Origin: Cyanobacteria bacterium FACHB-DQ100
GTDB taxonomy: Bacteria; Cyanobacteriota; Cyanobacteriia; Leptolyngbyales; Leptolyngbyaceae
Length of the DNA: 64,000 bases
NCBI GenBank assembly: GCA_014695195.1
Contig: JACJNW010000041.1
Location: forward strand, 1 to 64,000
Direction of reading: 5' to 3'
The number at the start of each line of letters is the position of its first letter. Within the stretch, counting starts at the first letter, position 1. The translations under genes and the position numbers were made by a program. This document shows positions 23,772 to 33,239 of this stretch, piece after piece. Under the pieces are notes generated by a model. That model had not been told where the DNA came from. It did no database searches and saw only the letters and a program-made list of their open reading frames with translations.

Positions 23772-24209
23772 ATGAACTCGATCGATAAATTGCTCAAAAG
23801 TTTAAACAACGAACCCTCTGAACCTCACCCTGCTTCAGAGACTAAACCTGCTCGATTGTCGATCGACGGTCTGCTTAAACAAATCGATGCCCAACCGCAA
23901 GCGCCTCAGCCTCTAACTGCTTCAAATCCAGACTTTTTGTTTGACCAATTGAAGCAAGAGCACCAGGAAACACTTAGGCAAGAAGCGCTGCGATTACAAC
24001 AGCAAGCCCAACAGAAACAAGAACGTCTCGAACAACTGAAGCAACAGCGTCGTCAAGCTCTAGCAGTTCGGGCTGAGGAGTGGTTAAAGAATCTCGACTC
24101 GAATTCAAGTGAAGGGCAATGGTTTGAAGAATTTGCTTGTCATTATGAGAGTCGAATGGTGGCAGCGATCGACTATCTTGAGGCTTTACAGGAAGTCGAT
24201 CGAGATTAA
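23772..24209 (+). CDS. Conserved cyanobacterial coiled-coil protein
   Basis: A 145-residue protein with a repeated SIDxLLK motif (SIDKLLKSL at residue 3, SIDGLLKQID at residue 31), a disordered Pro-rich segment, a Gln-rich coiled coil (residues 55-100) and a C-terminal acidic helix (WFEEFACHYESRMVAAIDYLEAL). The pattern resembles cyanobacterial salt-stress proteins of the Slr1339 type, but I cannot confirm that. It lies 10 bases downstream of the vWA gene and probably works with it. Confidence 0.55.
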   Translation: MNSIDKLLKSLNNEPSEPHPASETKPARLSIDGLLKQIDAQPQAPQPLTASNPDFLFDQLKQEHQETLRQEALRLQQQAQQKQERLEQLKQQRRQALAVRAEEWLKNLDSNSSEGQWFEEFACHYESRMVAAIDYLEALQEVDRD

Positions 24210-24221
24210 GCACATTAAACA

Positions 24222-24469
24222 TCACAATCTACCAATCTCTTCTTGTAGAGTCTGAATGTTCTGTTCAAAATTCTCTACACCGTAATGCACTGGAATCTGA
24301 CGACTGGCAAGCAGGTGTTGAAACGCAATGCAGCGCATACCAGCAAATCGATTGGCTTGAGCAAGGTAAGCTTCTCTCGCTGAAGCAGCATCACAGCGAT
24401 TTCCTGACCCATTTCAGCCTCAGTCATGCGAATTGCAGTTAAAATTTCGTCAGGAAAAACAGCGCTCAT
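24222..24469 (-). pseudogene. Frameshifted UPF0175-family antitoxin
   Basis: The N-terminal frame (MSAVFPDEILTAIRMTEAEM, then GQEIAVMLLQREKLTL) has a good GAGGAG site but then leaves the family sequence. The family resumes in the next frame as AQANRFAGMRCIAFQHLLAS followed by RQIPVHYGVENFEQNIQTL and ends at TGA 24222-24224. Restoring one G where the sequence reads TTGCTCAA (about 24375) joins both parts into a normal protein of about 82 residues. UPF0175 members are antitoxins or small regulators, often paired with a PIN-like toxin; none is seen next to it. A sequencing error is the alternative. Confidence 0.8.
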
Positions 24470-24504
24470 TGCTAAACTCCTCGCTGCTCTTGCTATTTCA
24501 CTGA

Positions 24505-24879
24505 GTGAGGCTCAAAAGGCCCCAAGTTGAAGAATCTGCGCTCCCAAGCACGCTGCGTGAGATTGTGCACAACCTCAATGCTTTACCACGAGATAACTGG
24601 CTCATGATACCGTGTGACACTACTCGTATCAGTCTAGATTTAGTCTGCCGCCAAGTTGTATTAGATGATTACCTTGATGAAGAAATTGATGCTTACTGCA
24701 CCCATGAGCAGGTGCGTGAGTTTTTTTATAAAGATCAGATTGAGGATATCTGCGACAATCTTGCGGCGCAGCGTCCTAAGTATTCGGATGCTGAGCTTGA
24801 ATCTGCTATTAACTACTATTGGCAATATGATGCCTTTATCGATTTCACATCAGCAGCAGATAGTAATGATGTGAAATGA
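24505..24879 (+). CDS. Hypothetical protein
   Basis: A 124-residue acidic protein, family not recognised. The GTG start has no ribosome-binding site and an ATG lies 33 codons further in at 24604, so the start is uncertain. Recognisable only as a soluble helical protein with LPRDNWLMIPCDTTRISLD, a negatively charged middle (LDDYLDEEIDAY) and aromatic residues near the end (NYYWQYDAFIDF). It lies between two relics of toxin-antitoxin genes. Codon usage shows fewer HIP1-like sites than its neighbours, which would fit transferred DNA. It may be 5'-truncated. Confidence 0.4.
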   Translation: MRLKRPQVEESALPSTLREIVHNLNALPRDNWLMIPCDTTRISLDLVCRQVVLDDYLDEEIDAYCTHEQVREFFYKDQIEDICDNLAAQRPKYSDAELESAINYYWQYDAFIDFTSAADSNDVK

Positions 24880-25002
24880 TTCACTTTTGATTCATAACGA
24901 TTGTGATTTTGAACCCATTGCATAAGTGCGCTAACTTCGCTTCACGTTATGTTCGCTTCAACATTCTCGCTTTTACCCTTGAGTCTACAAGCTTTCCTAA
25001 TT

Positions 25003-25128
25003 ATGAAAGACGACTATGATTTTTCCCAGTCTGTGAAGAATCCGTACATCAAGAAACCAAAGAAGTCCGCTGCGATTCAGCTTGGATTCAAGATTCTCCA
25101 ATTTCTGGGATTGGGAAAATACAGGTAG
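25003..25128 (+). pseudogene. Truncated antitoxin of the BrnA-like type
   Basis: A 41-residue frame begins MKDDYDFSQSVKNPYIKKPK, very like the N-terminus of BrnA-type antitoxins (pattern MKxEYDFS...KNPYxKxLKK). The family then continues with an RHH stretch ending about residue 80; here the sequence changes to AAIQLGFKILQFLGLGKYR and stops. I read it as a remnant. No BrnT-like toxin lies upstream. Confidence 0.5.
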
Positions 25129-25138
25129 TCAAAAAATA

Positions 25139-25167
25139 AAGGGTGAAAGCATTTCGCCTCCACCCTT
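25139..25167 (-). terminator. Terminator after patU
   Basis: AAGGGTG and CACCCTT pair across a 15-base loop; on the minus strand TATTTTTT follows. It lies 20 bases after the patU stop. Confidence 0.75.
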
Positions 25168-25186
25168 CAATCTCAGCCTCAAATTA

Positions 25187-26176
25187 CTATTTCTGAATGC
25201 CGATCGCAAACGTGAGTGAATCTTGCTCACCCAAGCGAACTTCTAGCGGGTAGACCTGATCAACACCAAACTCTCGAATCTCCAGACTCAGCTGACCTGC
25301 ATCGTTGCGATCGCTCGTGGATCGAGAGCCTTCGCCCTGAAACAGCAAACTGCCACCGCAAGGAAGCACTGCTTCGATCTGGAGTTGTTCTACCGCATAT
25401 CGAATCTTGAGCGTAAACGCTCCCAGTTCGGTGAGCCATTCGCGCTCTAGCTGCGGTTGCTGCTCGGATACCGTCAGCGTCAGCGTGCTGAGAATTTCCC
25501 GTGCAGCAAGTAGCGACAGCGCCATTTGCTGCGTCTCGATCGCGCTGTCATACGCCTCCGGCAACGCTTCGCCCAGTTCGGTTGCGAGGTCTTGCAACTT
25601 GGCGACCTTAGACCGAGTCGGTGAGACCATGACGTAACCTGCAACATTATTTAGCAGTTGAGCCTGACCTGGAAACAGCGTATCCACTGCTCGAACCAGT
25701 TTTGCGCCTTCTCGCAGCGACGAAAACAATACCGACTGACACTTTGCCAGAAGCTCGGTCATCACGGCTTCAGGCATGGGAATCGGTAAATTAATGTGAC
25801 GAATTTGATGTAACCAAACAGATGCAGTGGCTAAAGCAGGTTGCGCTTCGTAACTCGCTGGCTCAGTGTCATAATCGACTTCCTCTTTCTCCCAAGGAAA
25901 AAGAGGCGGATTTTTCTGAGCCTCAAGCAGAAGGCGACGTTTTAGCAGTGCATGAAAACGATCTTGCACAGCAGGTATCTCTCCCGGTTGGTGTAATAAG
26001 TCCTCGTGTGAGGAGCGCTGTGGGGAGGAACTAGCCCCACAACTTAAATCACGGTCTGAATCACGGTCTAACGATCGCCCTAACACATCCGGCTGGAGAT
26101 CGCAACGATCAACCAGACCGAACTTGTGTAACAGTTTAAGAAGAACTTGCGTTCGTGTCGCTAAATCGTGATCCAT
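25187..26176 (-). CDS. patU: Heterocyst patterning protein PatU homologue
   Basis: A 329-residue protein encoded 12 bases downstream of hetZ on the same strand. The hetZ-patU order is the arrangement known in filamentous cyanobacteria, where patU may be split into patU5 and patU3; here it is one frame. The N-terminal 100 residues are polar and low in order (SCGASSSPQRSSHED), with LFPWEKEE, then a helical region (SVLFSSLREGAKLVRAVDTLFPG, ILSTLTLTVSEQQPQLEREW) and a beta-rich end (LEIREFGVDQVYPLEVRLGEQDSL split). Assignment rests mainly on gene order and general similarity. In Anabaena it acts with HetZ in patterning; in a non-heterocystous filament its role would be different. Confidence 0.7.
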   Translation of the reverse strand: MDHDLATRTQVLLKLLHKFGLVDRCDLQPDVLGRSLDRDSDRDLSCGASSSPQRSSHEDLLHQPGEIPAVQDRFHALLKRRLLLEAQKNPPLFPWEKEEVDYDTEPASYEAQPALATASVWLHQIRHINLPIPMPEAVMTELLAKCQSVLFSSLREGAKLVRAVDTLFPGQAQLLNNVAGYVMVSPTRSKVAKLQDLATELGEALPEAYDSAIETQQMALSLLAAREILSTLTLTVSEQQPQLEREWLTELGAFTLKIRYAVEQLQIEAVLPCGGSLLFQGEGSRSTSDRNDAGQLSLEIREFGVDQVYPLEVRLGEQDSLTFAIGIQK

Positions 26177-26188
26177 TGTGATAACACC

Positions 26189-27376
26189 CTATTCATCAGC
26201 CGATGAGGTTGCTCCGGAATCTTGGTCATTACGAATTTCCCAAGCTTGCTCAAGCAGTTTAAACCATTGTTTCTGAACCTGATTCACTGTGCAACCGAGG
26301 CGCTGAGCGATCGTCGCTTCCGGTAGCTTTTGCTGCTTCAGTTCCAACAGTTTAACTTGAGAAGCCGTAGCGCGTTGGTGCAACGTCTGCCACTGACGAT
26401 TCGAGAGTCCGAGATTGCGCTCTAAGTCTGCCTCTAACCACTGATGCACAAGCTCCCAGTGATGTGAGAACGAGAATCGAATCAGATGGTATTTGAAGCG
26501 TTGCTGTAAGTAATCCCGCTGACGAGGCGTTAAGCCCAGAATCGTTTCAATTTCATTGGCGGGTAGATCTTGCAGCCGCAGCGTGAAGTAGTCAATACAG
26601 TCGGTTTGTTTGCGTTCTTCGAGATAGGCGACGAGTTCTTTAATCACAGATTGGCGGAGCGTATCTTCTGCTAGTTCTGGTTCCTGGGCGACCATTTGTT
26701 CGCGCACCTGCTGAATCGATGCCAAACTCCACGGGTTTTCCGATTCCGACATCGAACCTTCTGCTGCTTGTTCGAGATCGACCAGCGTTTCAGCAGGTTG
26801 CTGCTGTGAGAAGGTCTGCGCTCTTAGAATAATGAGCTGCTGATTGCGATGTCCAGGTAGCGGGATGCGTCGTTTCCCGTAGCGCTCGGTAAATGCCATG
26901 TACTCCGAAAGTTCGAGCGGCGATCGCGGTGTGTACGTCGCGCCTAACTGAGACTCACGGCGAAACGCATTCAGCGCTTCCATGTAAAAGCCTTGCAGAA
27001 AATCCTCGATCAGCACCAGTCGAGCCTGATAGCTCGATTGGGTCTGCGGCGGTGTAATGTATCGATAGATTACAGCGCTCAAATTGCTGTGCAACTCCGC
27101 ACGAGCGCGACGCGAACCGAGGCGATAATATCCCAGACATTGCTGAAGTCGATGCTTGGCGAGCGCAGTTGCCCAGGTTTGGACTTCTCCCGATGCTTGA
27201 ATGCGCTTACTTTCGGAACAGATTCGGACAACTTCCTGGGTCAGTCGATCGGCAACTTCCCGGCAGTTTCGCTCAGATGCAGTGGTAGCTTGTTTCAGTT
27301 CGCTAAGCAATAGCTGAAAGATCGCATCCACGCTCTGGCAGATTTCCCCCACGGTTTCTAGTGTCGTGCAAATCAA
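26189..27376 (-). CDS. hetZ: Heterocyst differentiation protein HetZ
   Basis: A 395-residue protein matching HetZ through conserved stretches: CSESKRIQASGEVQTWA, RHRL-type QQCLGYYRLGSRRARAELH, SPLELSEYMAFTERYGKRR followed by IPLPGHRNQQLIILRAQTFS, and a C-terminal helix-turn-helix-like part (ATIAQRLGCTVNQVQKQWFK). HetZ is a DNA-binding regulator that acts with HetR and HetP in early heterocyst differentiation and is also conserved in filamentous species without heterocysts. Translation probably starts at TTG 27376 with GAGAG 9 bases upstream; no ATG lies nearby. No HetR-type site (GGGTCTAACCCC) was found upstream, but a different palindrome lies at 27409. Confidence 0.85.
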   Translation of the reverse strand: MICTTLETVGEICQSVDAIFQLLLSELKQATTASERNCREVADRLTQEVVRICSESKRIQASGEVQTWATALAKHRLQQCLGYYRLGSRRARAELHSNLSAVIYRYITPPQTQSSYQARLVLIEDFLQGFYMEALNAFRRESQLGATYTPRSPLELSEYMAFTERYGKRRIPLPGHRNQQLIILRAQTFSQQQPAETLVDLEQAAEGSMSESENPWSLASIQQVREQMVAQEPELAEDTLRQSVIKELVAYLEERKQTDCIDYFTLRLQDLPANEIETILGLTPRQRDYLQQRFKYHLIRFSFSHHWELVHQWLEADLERNLGLSNRQWQTLHQRATASQVKLLELKQQKLPEATIAQRLGCTVNQVQKQWFKLLEQAWEIRNDQDSGATSSADE

Positions 27377-27408
27377 TGGCTTACTCTCATTGGTTTGATG
27401 GAACTTTT

Positions 27409-27428
27409 TTGTGATGCCTAGATCACAA
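27409..27428. promoter_or_regulatory. Palindromic operator in the hetZ divergent promoter
   Basis: TTGTGAT and ATCACAA flank GCCTAG, a perfect 20-bp inverted repeat between hetZ (-) and the gene at 27468 (+). It resembles CRP-type boxes, but the half-site spacing is 8, not 6 bases, so a CRP-family site is only possible. Confidence 0.45.
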
Positions 27429-27467
27429 TGGTGGTAGAAATCCCTGATTATTTGCGGATGGCACGAT

Positions 27468-27944
27468 ATGAATCTAGATCAACAGCTTCAGAGGCTGGTT
27501 AACGAAGCTCCCCAAGACGGCTCTACTCCTCAGTTAATTGAATCAATCGCGCCCGTTTTGCGCGCGATCGCGCAGCGGTTGCGACATCTCCAATACTACG
27601 TGGTGCAGACACTCGATCAAAACTGGGTGATGCTGACCCTCAATCATCGTGCCCAAGATGAACCTGAGAAAAACGTAATTTATGCGTTCCCCAGCCTCAA
27701 GGACGTTTCTTCGAGTCCTTATGATTTAACAGATCCAAATTTAATCGCTTTACCTGTTCCGGTGATACATATCCTGTTTCAAATGCTGGCAATGGATAAA
27801 GATTACAGCACAATTTTTTTTGAAACCCCTGGAGATGCGACGATTGGAACCGAAGTCCAGCGATCGGAGCTAGAAGCGCTGATTCATGAATATTGGCAAG
27901 GACAGGCAGATGCGGTAACTCATATTCCAAGCGATATCGCTTGA
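27468..27944 (+). CDS. Conserved hypothetical protein divergent from hetZ
   Basis: A 158-residue soluble acidic protein. The N-terminal helix (LDQQLQRLVNEAP) is followed by a mixed alpha/beta domain with YYVVQTLDQNWVMLTLNHRA, KNVIYAFPSLKD and VHILFQMLAMDKDYSTIFF, and an acidic tail. It resembles cyanobacteria-specific hypotheticals but has no motif I can name. It shares the 91-base divergent promoter region with hetZ, so both may respond to the same regulator. Confidence 0.6.
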   Translation: MNLDQQLQRLVNEAPQDGSTPQLIESIAPVLRAIAQRLRHLQYYVVQTLDQNWVMLTLNHRAQDEPEKNVIYAFPSLKDVSSSPYDLTDPNLIALPVPVIHILFQMLAMDKDYSTIFFETPGDATIGTEVQRSELEALIHEYWQGQADAVTHIPSDIA

Positions 27945-28348
27945 GTGCAGAATTTACACTGGGCGGGCTAGAACTGTAAATCTAAATCTTAATCGAAGAC
28001 TTTAGAGTTGCAGTTCTGACTCTGCTAGAAAATTATTTCCAGAAGTCAACCGTCTGAATACGAATCTTTCTCAACTCTCTCTAGATTGCACTGCTCCAGA
28101 TACTACGACAAGTTCCAGCTTGAGATTCAAACACAATCCTTAAGCTTACTGCAGTCTATTTCATGAAACCTTTACAACCTTTCTCCGGTTTAAATGCACT
28201 TGAGATGAAAAGTAGTCAGAATCTTAAGTATTTCCACGGGGTCGATCACGTCTCTGCCTAATTGGGGAACTGAATCTACTTAAAGTTAGATCTTTTAATT
28301 AATCAAACGCTGTTACGATCGCCGGAGTTTAACTCCGATACTAAAAAA
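27945..28348. other. Intergenic region before the DUF1830 gene
   Basis: About 400 bases without a gene. It ends with CGGAGTT-T-AACTCCG (28323-28337), a 7-bp hairpin 11 bases before the DUF1830 start. No other RNA or repeat structure was recognised. Confidence 0.5.
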
Positions 28349-28615
28349 ATGGCTTTTCCTTCATTTCAGGCAAATCCTACGCTTGACCTTTGCTGCTATG
28401 TCAATACAACTCGCCACATTCAAGTTGCTCGGATTGCCGATGTTGAGAACTGGTATTTTGAGCGCGTGGTCTTTCCAGGGGAACGACTCTTATTTGAAGC
28501 ACCTCACACCGCGCATTTAGAAATTCATTCTGGGGCGACCGTGAGCGCGATTCTGACTGATACGATCGTCTGTGAGTCCCTTAAAGTCCGAACTTCTGCT
28601 GCGATCGCATCTTAA
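28349..28615 (+). CDS. DUF1830 domain protein
   Basis: An 88-residue protein carrying the DUF1830 signature: LCCYVNTTRHIQVARIAD, WYFERVVFPGERLLFEAP and LEIHSG near the middle. The family is restricted to cyanobacteria and its function is unknown; some members are regulated by nutrient or metal status. There is no signal peptide. No clear ribosome-binding site except a GGAG within the upstream hairpin, 22 bases before the ATG. Confidence 0.85.
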   Translation: MAFPSFQANPTLDLCCYVNTTRHIQVARIADVENWYFERVVFPGERLLFEAPHTAHLEIHSGATVSAILTDTIVCESLKVRTSAAIAS

Positions 28616-28677
28616 GCAGTTTGAGAGCCGATCTGCAAGGCTGCGGCAATCTTCAACTCAGCCAAGTTCAAGAGCCG

Positions 28678-29163
28678 CTAATTTCCTCGCACGATAAGGC
28701 GATAATCCCGATTCGTGCGAGGTGTTACCGTTCCGATCCAAACGCGATAACTTCCAGGCTGCCAGTCACTTTGTTGTAATCGCACATCTCTGCCGGATTC
28801 TCCAGCATCCGCACAACGGACTCCACCTGGCCCTGAGATTAACAGCGTTGTGTCTCCTCCACCACTATCGACGCGAATCGTTAGGGAAGAAAAAGGGCGT
28901 TCCAAGACCAGCGTGTGATTTGGAGTCGAATCACCAAAGCCGATGCAAGCTTGACCCTGACGATCGCGATTACTCACAACCGCAGGCAGCGAAGTCGTCC
29001 CCCCCGTCGATCCCATCATTACGCCAGAAGTCGTTTGGTTATTTAGCGTTAAGGATTTGAAGGTATCGGGTTGCGCGATCGTGCGAGAGGCAAATTGTAG
29101 CGACGCGATCGCCATGGAGATACCTATTCCCCACATTGCTATTTTTTGTGTGTATCGAACCAT
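28678..29163 (-). CDS. Secreted protein with predicted beta-sandwich
   Basis: A 161-residue protein with a signal peptide (KIAMWGIGISMAIASLQFAS, cleavage near SRTIAQ) and a mature Gly/Ser/Thr-rich beta domain (HTLVLERPFSSLTIRVDSGGGDTTLLISGP in parts, DWQPGSYRVWIGT, RDYRLIVRGN). The end resembles pre-peptidase C-terminal or similar beta-sandwich domains. AGGAG precedes the ATG. Probably periplasmic or outer-surface; function unknown. Confidence 0.65.
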   Translation of the reverse strand: MVRYTQKIAMWGIGISMAIASLQFASRTIAQPDTFKSLTLNNQTTSGVMMGSTGGTTSLPAVVSNRDRQGQACIGFGDSTPNHTLVLERPFSSLTIRVDSGGGDTTLLISGPGGVRCADAGESGRDVRLQQSDWQPGSYRVWIGTVTPRTNRDYRLIVRGN

Positions 29164-29342
29164 TTTCAGACTCCTTACGGTATTAAGTTTTTACTATTGC
29201 AAAATTTATCTTTCACCAACTTAAATTTTCATTGTAGGATGAAAGGCGTTTTAAGGTGGCACTACTGTTTACACTTTATTTCTGAACCTTTGAAGCTGCT
29301 GATAATTTATTCACATCGATTAATTTAGTAGGAATTGCTGCC

Positions 29343-29498
29343 ATGTTAATCGGAATCTTGACTGTGCTACTATTTCTTGGATTACTGGCTGTACGGCTTG
29401 TTCTACTTCCCTCAGAAGTATTGACGTATCTTCAGGTTCCCCAATGGGCATTTTGGCTGCTATTTTTAGGAGTCGTGGCTTGGCTATTGCGGGACTGA
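29343..29498 (+). CDS. Small two-helix membrane protein
   Basis: A 51-residue protein with AGGA 9 bases before the ATG. Two hydrophobic segments (GILTVLLFLGLLAVRLVLLP and WAFWLLFLGVVAWLLRD) are joined by a short loop (SEVLTYLQVPQ). The good start signal and clean amphipathic layout argue for a real gene. It stands 140 bases before the large kinase gene. Function unknown. Confidence 0.5.
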   Translation: MLIGILTVLLFLGLLAVRLVLLPSEVLTYLQVPQWAFWLLFLGVVAWLLRD

Positions 29499-29638
29499 AG
29501 GACACTGTTTTCACTGCTCCGGATACAGCAGCGGACGGTTCATTCAATACGGAAGATCGATACACTGAAGCAGATCCAACCTATAATTCAGCCCTGCATA
29601 CATTAAAAGGAATGCCTTGTTATTCCTAATAAAGACCT

Positions 29639-32600
29639 ATGATGGCATCACCGGAACAAGAAGCGGCAAGGTTAACCGCACTGTATGGGTATGACATTCT
29701 TGACACGCTCCCTGAAGCGGCATTCGATCGCTTAGCTGAGTTAGCGGCTTATCTCTGCCGCACTCCGATCGCGCTGCTTAGTTTTATGGATGCCGATCGA
29801 CAGGTCTTTAAAGCAAAAATTGGAGTTGGCGTTGCTGAAATTCCACGCCAACAGTCCCCGTGTTCCTACACGCTGGAGCAATCAGACGTTCTAGTTCTGG
29901 TAGATGCGCCGGAACTAGAACGTCCGATTCTTCATCCTGCTGGCGCGGAAATATCTCCAATTCGGTTCTATGCCGGAGTTCCATTGATTACTCTAGACGG
30001 TCAGGCAATCGGAACGCTGTGCGTGATGGATTATGCTCCACAACGCCTAGATCCCTCTCAGAGCGCTGCGCTGCGATCGCTCTCACAGCAAGCAATCGCT
30101 CTATTAGAACAGCGTCGTCAAATTCGGCTGCTAGAGCTGTCTGCCGCTCAAACTCGCAAAACTGAAATGCAGCTACAGCTTCAGCACGCTGTTACGCGAG
30201 TCTTAGCCGAATCTGCCACCCTCAACAATGCCACTCCCCACCTTCTACAAACGATTTGTGAACATATTGGCTGGGATTTTGGCGAATTGTGGATTGCCGA
30301 TCAAGCAACCAATGGGATTCGTTGTACCGCGCATTGGAGCCGATTAGGAAGACAGTCCAGTGAGTTTGCAAACGCCTCAAAATCGTGGGTATTTGCACCC
30401 GGATATGGGTTGCCGGGGCGAGTTTGGAGCGGCGGTAAACCCCTGTGGATGAGCGATGTCGTGCAGGATAGATTATTTTTGCGATCGCACTTAGCGGTAA
30501 AAGCCGGACTTCATGCAGCCATCGGCTGTCCAATTCTCAGTCGCGATGGCACGATCGGCGTGATTGTCCTGTTTAGTCAGCAGGTGCAACCTCCCGATGA
30601 AGAAATCATGACAACGATGATGGTGGCGATCGCGTCGCAAGTCGGACAATTTATCGAGCGAAAACAAGCCGAAGAAGAATCCAATCGACAAAGCGCCCGA
30701 TCGCAGCTCCTCGCAGCCATTACTCTGCGAATTCGTCGATCGCTGCAACTCAATGAGATTCTTGAAACTACCGTTGCGGAAGTGCGGCAGTTTTTGCAAG
30801 CCGATCGCGTGATTATTTACCGCTTTGATCCACAATGGAATGGGGTCGTTGAAGTGGAGTCGGTAAAAGACGGCTGGGTATCAGCCTTGGGCGAACATAT
30901 TGAAGATACTTGCTTCAAAGAAGGCACATGGCGATACTATCAGCAGGGAGCCACCACAATGATCGACGACATTGATATCGCGTCGTTGACTCCCTGCCAC
31001 AAGCGATTATTGCGACGGTTTGAAGTCAAAGCCAATTTAGTCGTGCCGATTCTGCAGCATCGAGACGAGGAAGCAGAGCCGATTCTCTGGGGGCTGCTGA
31101 TCGCGCATCAGTGTGATCAGCCACGCCCCTGGCAAGCGTTTGAAGTGGAATTTCTCACTCAGCTGGCGGATCAAGTGGCGATCGCGCTCATGCAGGCTCG
31201 TTTGCTCGACCAAGAGCGCCAACAGCGATCGACCTTATCAGAACAGAACCTAGCCCTAGAGCAAGCACGAGCGGAAGCGGAACGCGCTTCGCAGATGAAG
31301 AGTACCTTTCTCGCCACGATGAGTCACGAAATTCGCACCCCAATGAATGCGGTGCTGGGTATGACCGGATTGCTGCTCGATACCGAACTCAACGCGACTC
31401 AACGCGATTTTGTCGAAACGATTCGCACAAGTGGCGACAACCTACTGACGTTAATTAATCAAATTCTTGACTTTTCCAAGCTCGAAGCGCGGGAAATGGA
31501 GCTAGAAACGCTCGATTTTAATCTCGCAGCTTGTGTCGAAGAAGTGGCTGATTTGTTTGCTCCCGCCGCATTTGCAGAAGGGCTGGAAATTGGCACAATC
31601 ATTTCTCACGAGATTCCGATCGGACTACGAGGCGATGTCGGTCGATTGCGGCAAATTCTGACGAATTTAGTGGGAAATGCGATTAAATTCACGCAGCAAG
31701 GCGAAGTCGTGATCAAAGCAGCGTTGGAGTCGCAAACCGAGACGACTGCGACGATCGCGTTTTCCGTCACTGATACCGGGATCGGCATTCCCGAATTGGC
31801 TCAGAAACGTCTGTTTCAGCCGTTTGCTCAAGTCGATGCGTCTATGACGCGGCGCTGTGGGGGCACCGGATTAGGCTTAGCGATCTCGCGTCAGCTTGTG
31901 GAACTGATGGGCGGAACGATCGGCGTTGAAAGCAAGTCAAAGGTCGGATCAAGATTTTGGTTCACACTCACCTTTAAGAAGCAAACGGAGCAACCCGCCG
32001 CACAAGCGACCCCCATTCCTACTCCGGATCTCACCCAGTTGAAGTTGCTCGTGGTAGACGATAACGAAACCAATCGCACAATCGTGCGCTATCAACTCTC
32101 AGCTTGGGAAATTGAAGTCGATGAAGCGGAAAATGCCTCGATCGCGCTGCAAAAAATGCGGACTCGCGCTCGATCAAGTGCGCCCTACGATTTGGCGATT
32201 CTCGATATGCAAATGCCCGACATCGATGGTGAGACGCTGGGGTTACTGATTAAATCCGATCGCACTTTAGCTTGCACGAAGCTAATCATGATGACCTCAG
32301 TGCATCGCTGGGGAGGCGCAAAAGACATGGCAGAGCTTGGATTTTCTGCGTACTTGATCAAGCCCGTCAAACAGGCTCGACTGCTCGATTGCATCATCAA
32401 TATGATGTCTCCAGCTCAGCTTGTGAAGCCAGCAACACTGCCTCCGCCTCGCACTCTGCCGACCCTGACGAACTCCAGGCTTAAAATTCTGCTGGTTGAA
32501 GATAACATCGTGAATCAGAAAGTCACTCTGAATCAACTGAAGCACTTAGGCTATACAGCAGATGTTGCCGCTAACGGTAAAGAAGCGATCGAAATGCTGA

Positions 32601-33211
32601 GCCAAATTCCATACAACTTAGTGTTTATGGACTGTCAGATGCCTATTTTAGATGGCTACGAGGCAACGCGAGTGATCCGAAAGCAACAGGTAGAGCACCA
32701 AAGTATCATCATTGCCCTCACCGCAAATGCTATGTTAGAGGATCGAGAGCGCTGCTTAGCCGCAGGTATGGATGATTATCTCAGTAAACCCATCTCAAAG
32801 GAAATGCTCAGTGAGAAACTGACTTATTGGGGTGAGCTATTAGAACAGCAAACGGTAGAACAACCCATGAATTTAGCGATCGACTGGGATCATCTCCATC
32901 AAGTCGCAGACGGCAGTAAAGAGTTTGAGCGCGAATTACTCCAAATCTTTTGGAATGACTCTCAGCAGCACTTAAGTTCTGCTAGCACTGCGCTAGAAAC
33001 TCAAGATGCAGCATTAATCTCCCGATTGGCTCATCAGCTCAAAGGCTCTAGTGCAAATGTTGGGCTTTATGAGATGCAGGCAATCACCTCAGCCCTAGAA
33101 CAACAGGCATCAAGCAACGACCTCACCCAGGCACCAACGCTCCTATCCCAGATCGCCGAAATACTGGAGGCACTACGACAATTCCTACACTCTCAAAGCG
33201 CTTCGGGTTGA
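29639..33211 (+). CDS. Hybrid sensor histidine kinase (3 GAF-HisKA-HATPase-2 REC-Hpt)
   Basis: A 1190-residue phosphorelay protein. Domains by base: GAF1 of the kind fused to [19 protein letters not shown] (about 29660-30120), GAF2 (30190-30660), a phytochrome-type GAF3 (30710-31200) with FRFDPQWNG-like sequence and [10 protein letters not shown], a coiled coil, HisKA with [17 protein letters not shown] (His near 31323), HATPase with the lid [15 protein letters not shown]1 with [14 protein letters not shown]2 with [11 protein letters not shown], and an Hpt domain with the phospho-His in [13 protein letters not shown] (near 33031). The whole His-Asp-Asp-His chain is present in one protein. No chromophore-binding Cys is obvious, so light sensing is not assured. 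It is probably cytoplasmic. A hairpin covers the stop codon. Confidence 0.93.
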   Translation: MMASPEQEAARLTALYGYDILDTLPEAAFDRLAELAAYLCRTPIALLSFMDADRQVFKAKIGVGVAEIPRQQSPCSYTLEQSDVLVLVDAPELERPILHPAGAEISPIRFYAGVPLITLDGQAIGTLCVMDYAPQRLDPSQSAALRSLSQQAIALLEQRRQIRLLELSAAQTRKTEMQLQLQHAVTRVLAESATLNNATPHLLQTICEHIGWDFGELWIADQATNGIRCTAHWSRLGRQSSEFANASKSWVFAPGYGLPGRVWSGGKPLWMSDVVQDRLFLRSHLAVKAGLHAAIGCPILSRDGTIGVIVLFSQQVQPPDEEIMTTMMVAIASQVGQFIERKQAEEESNRQSARSQLLAAITLRIRRSLQLNEILETTVAEVRQFLQADRVIIYRFDPQWNGVVEVESVKDGWVSALGEHIEDTCFKEGTWRYYQQGATTMIDDIDIASLTPCHKRLLRRFEVKANLVVPILQHRDEEAEPILWGLLIAHQCDQPRPWQAFEVEFLTQLADQVAIALMQARLLDQERQQRSTLSEQNLALEQARAEAERASQMKSTFLATMSHEIRTPMNAVLGMTGLLLDTELNATQRDFVETIRTSGDNLLTLINQILDFSKLEAREMELETLDFNLAACVEEVADLFAPAAFAEGLEIGTIISHEIPIGLRGDVGRLRQILTNLVGNAIKFTQQGEVVIKAALESQTETTATIAFSVTDTGIGIPELAQKRLFQPFAQVDASMTRRCGGTGLGLAISRQLVELMGGTIGVESKSKVGSRFWFTLTFKKQTEQPAAQATPIPTPDLTQLKLLVVDDNETNRTIVRYQLSAWEIEVDEAENASIALQKMRTRARSSAPYDLAILDMQMPDIDGETLGLLIKSDRTLACTKLIMMTSVHRWGGAKDMAELGFSAYLIKPVKQARLLDCIINMMSPAQLVKPATLPPPRTLPTLTNSRLKILLVEDNIVNQKVTLNQLKHLGYTADVAANGKEAIEMLSQIPYNLVFMDCQMPILDGYEATRVIRKQQVEHQSIIIALTANAMLEDRERCLAAGMDDYLSKPISKEMLSEKLTYWGELLEQQTVEQPMNLAIDWDHLHQVADGSKEFERELLQIFWNDSQQHLSSASTALETQDAALISRLAHQLKGSSANVGLYEMQAITSALEQQASSNDLTQAPTLLSQIAEILEALRQFLHSQSASG

Positions 33212-33239
33212 TTGCGTTATACAATCAACCCGAAGCGCT
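33197..33239 (+). terminator. 18-bp hairpin spanning the kinase stop codon
   Basis: AGCGCTTCGGGTTGATTG (33197-33214) and its exact complement (33222-33239) pair over a 7-base loop. The last codons and stop lie within the left arm. No T-run follows. Confidence 0.7.

Noticed and set aside
27377-27467. HetR-binding site upstream of hetZ
   Set aside because: The GGGTCTAACCCC-type palindrome known from heterocyst genes is absent; only the TTGTGAT-type palindrome is present.
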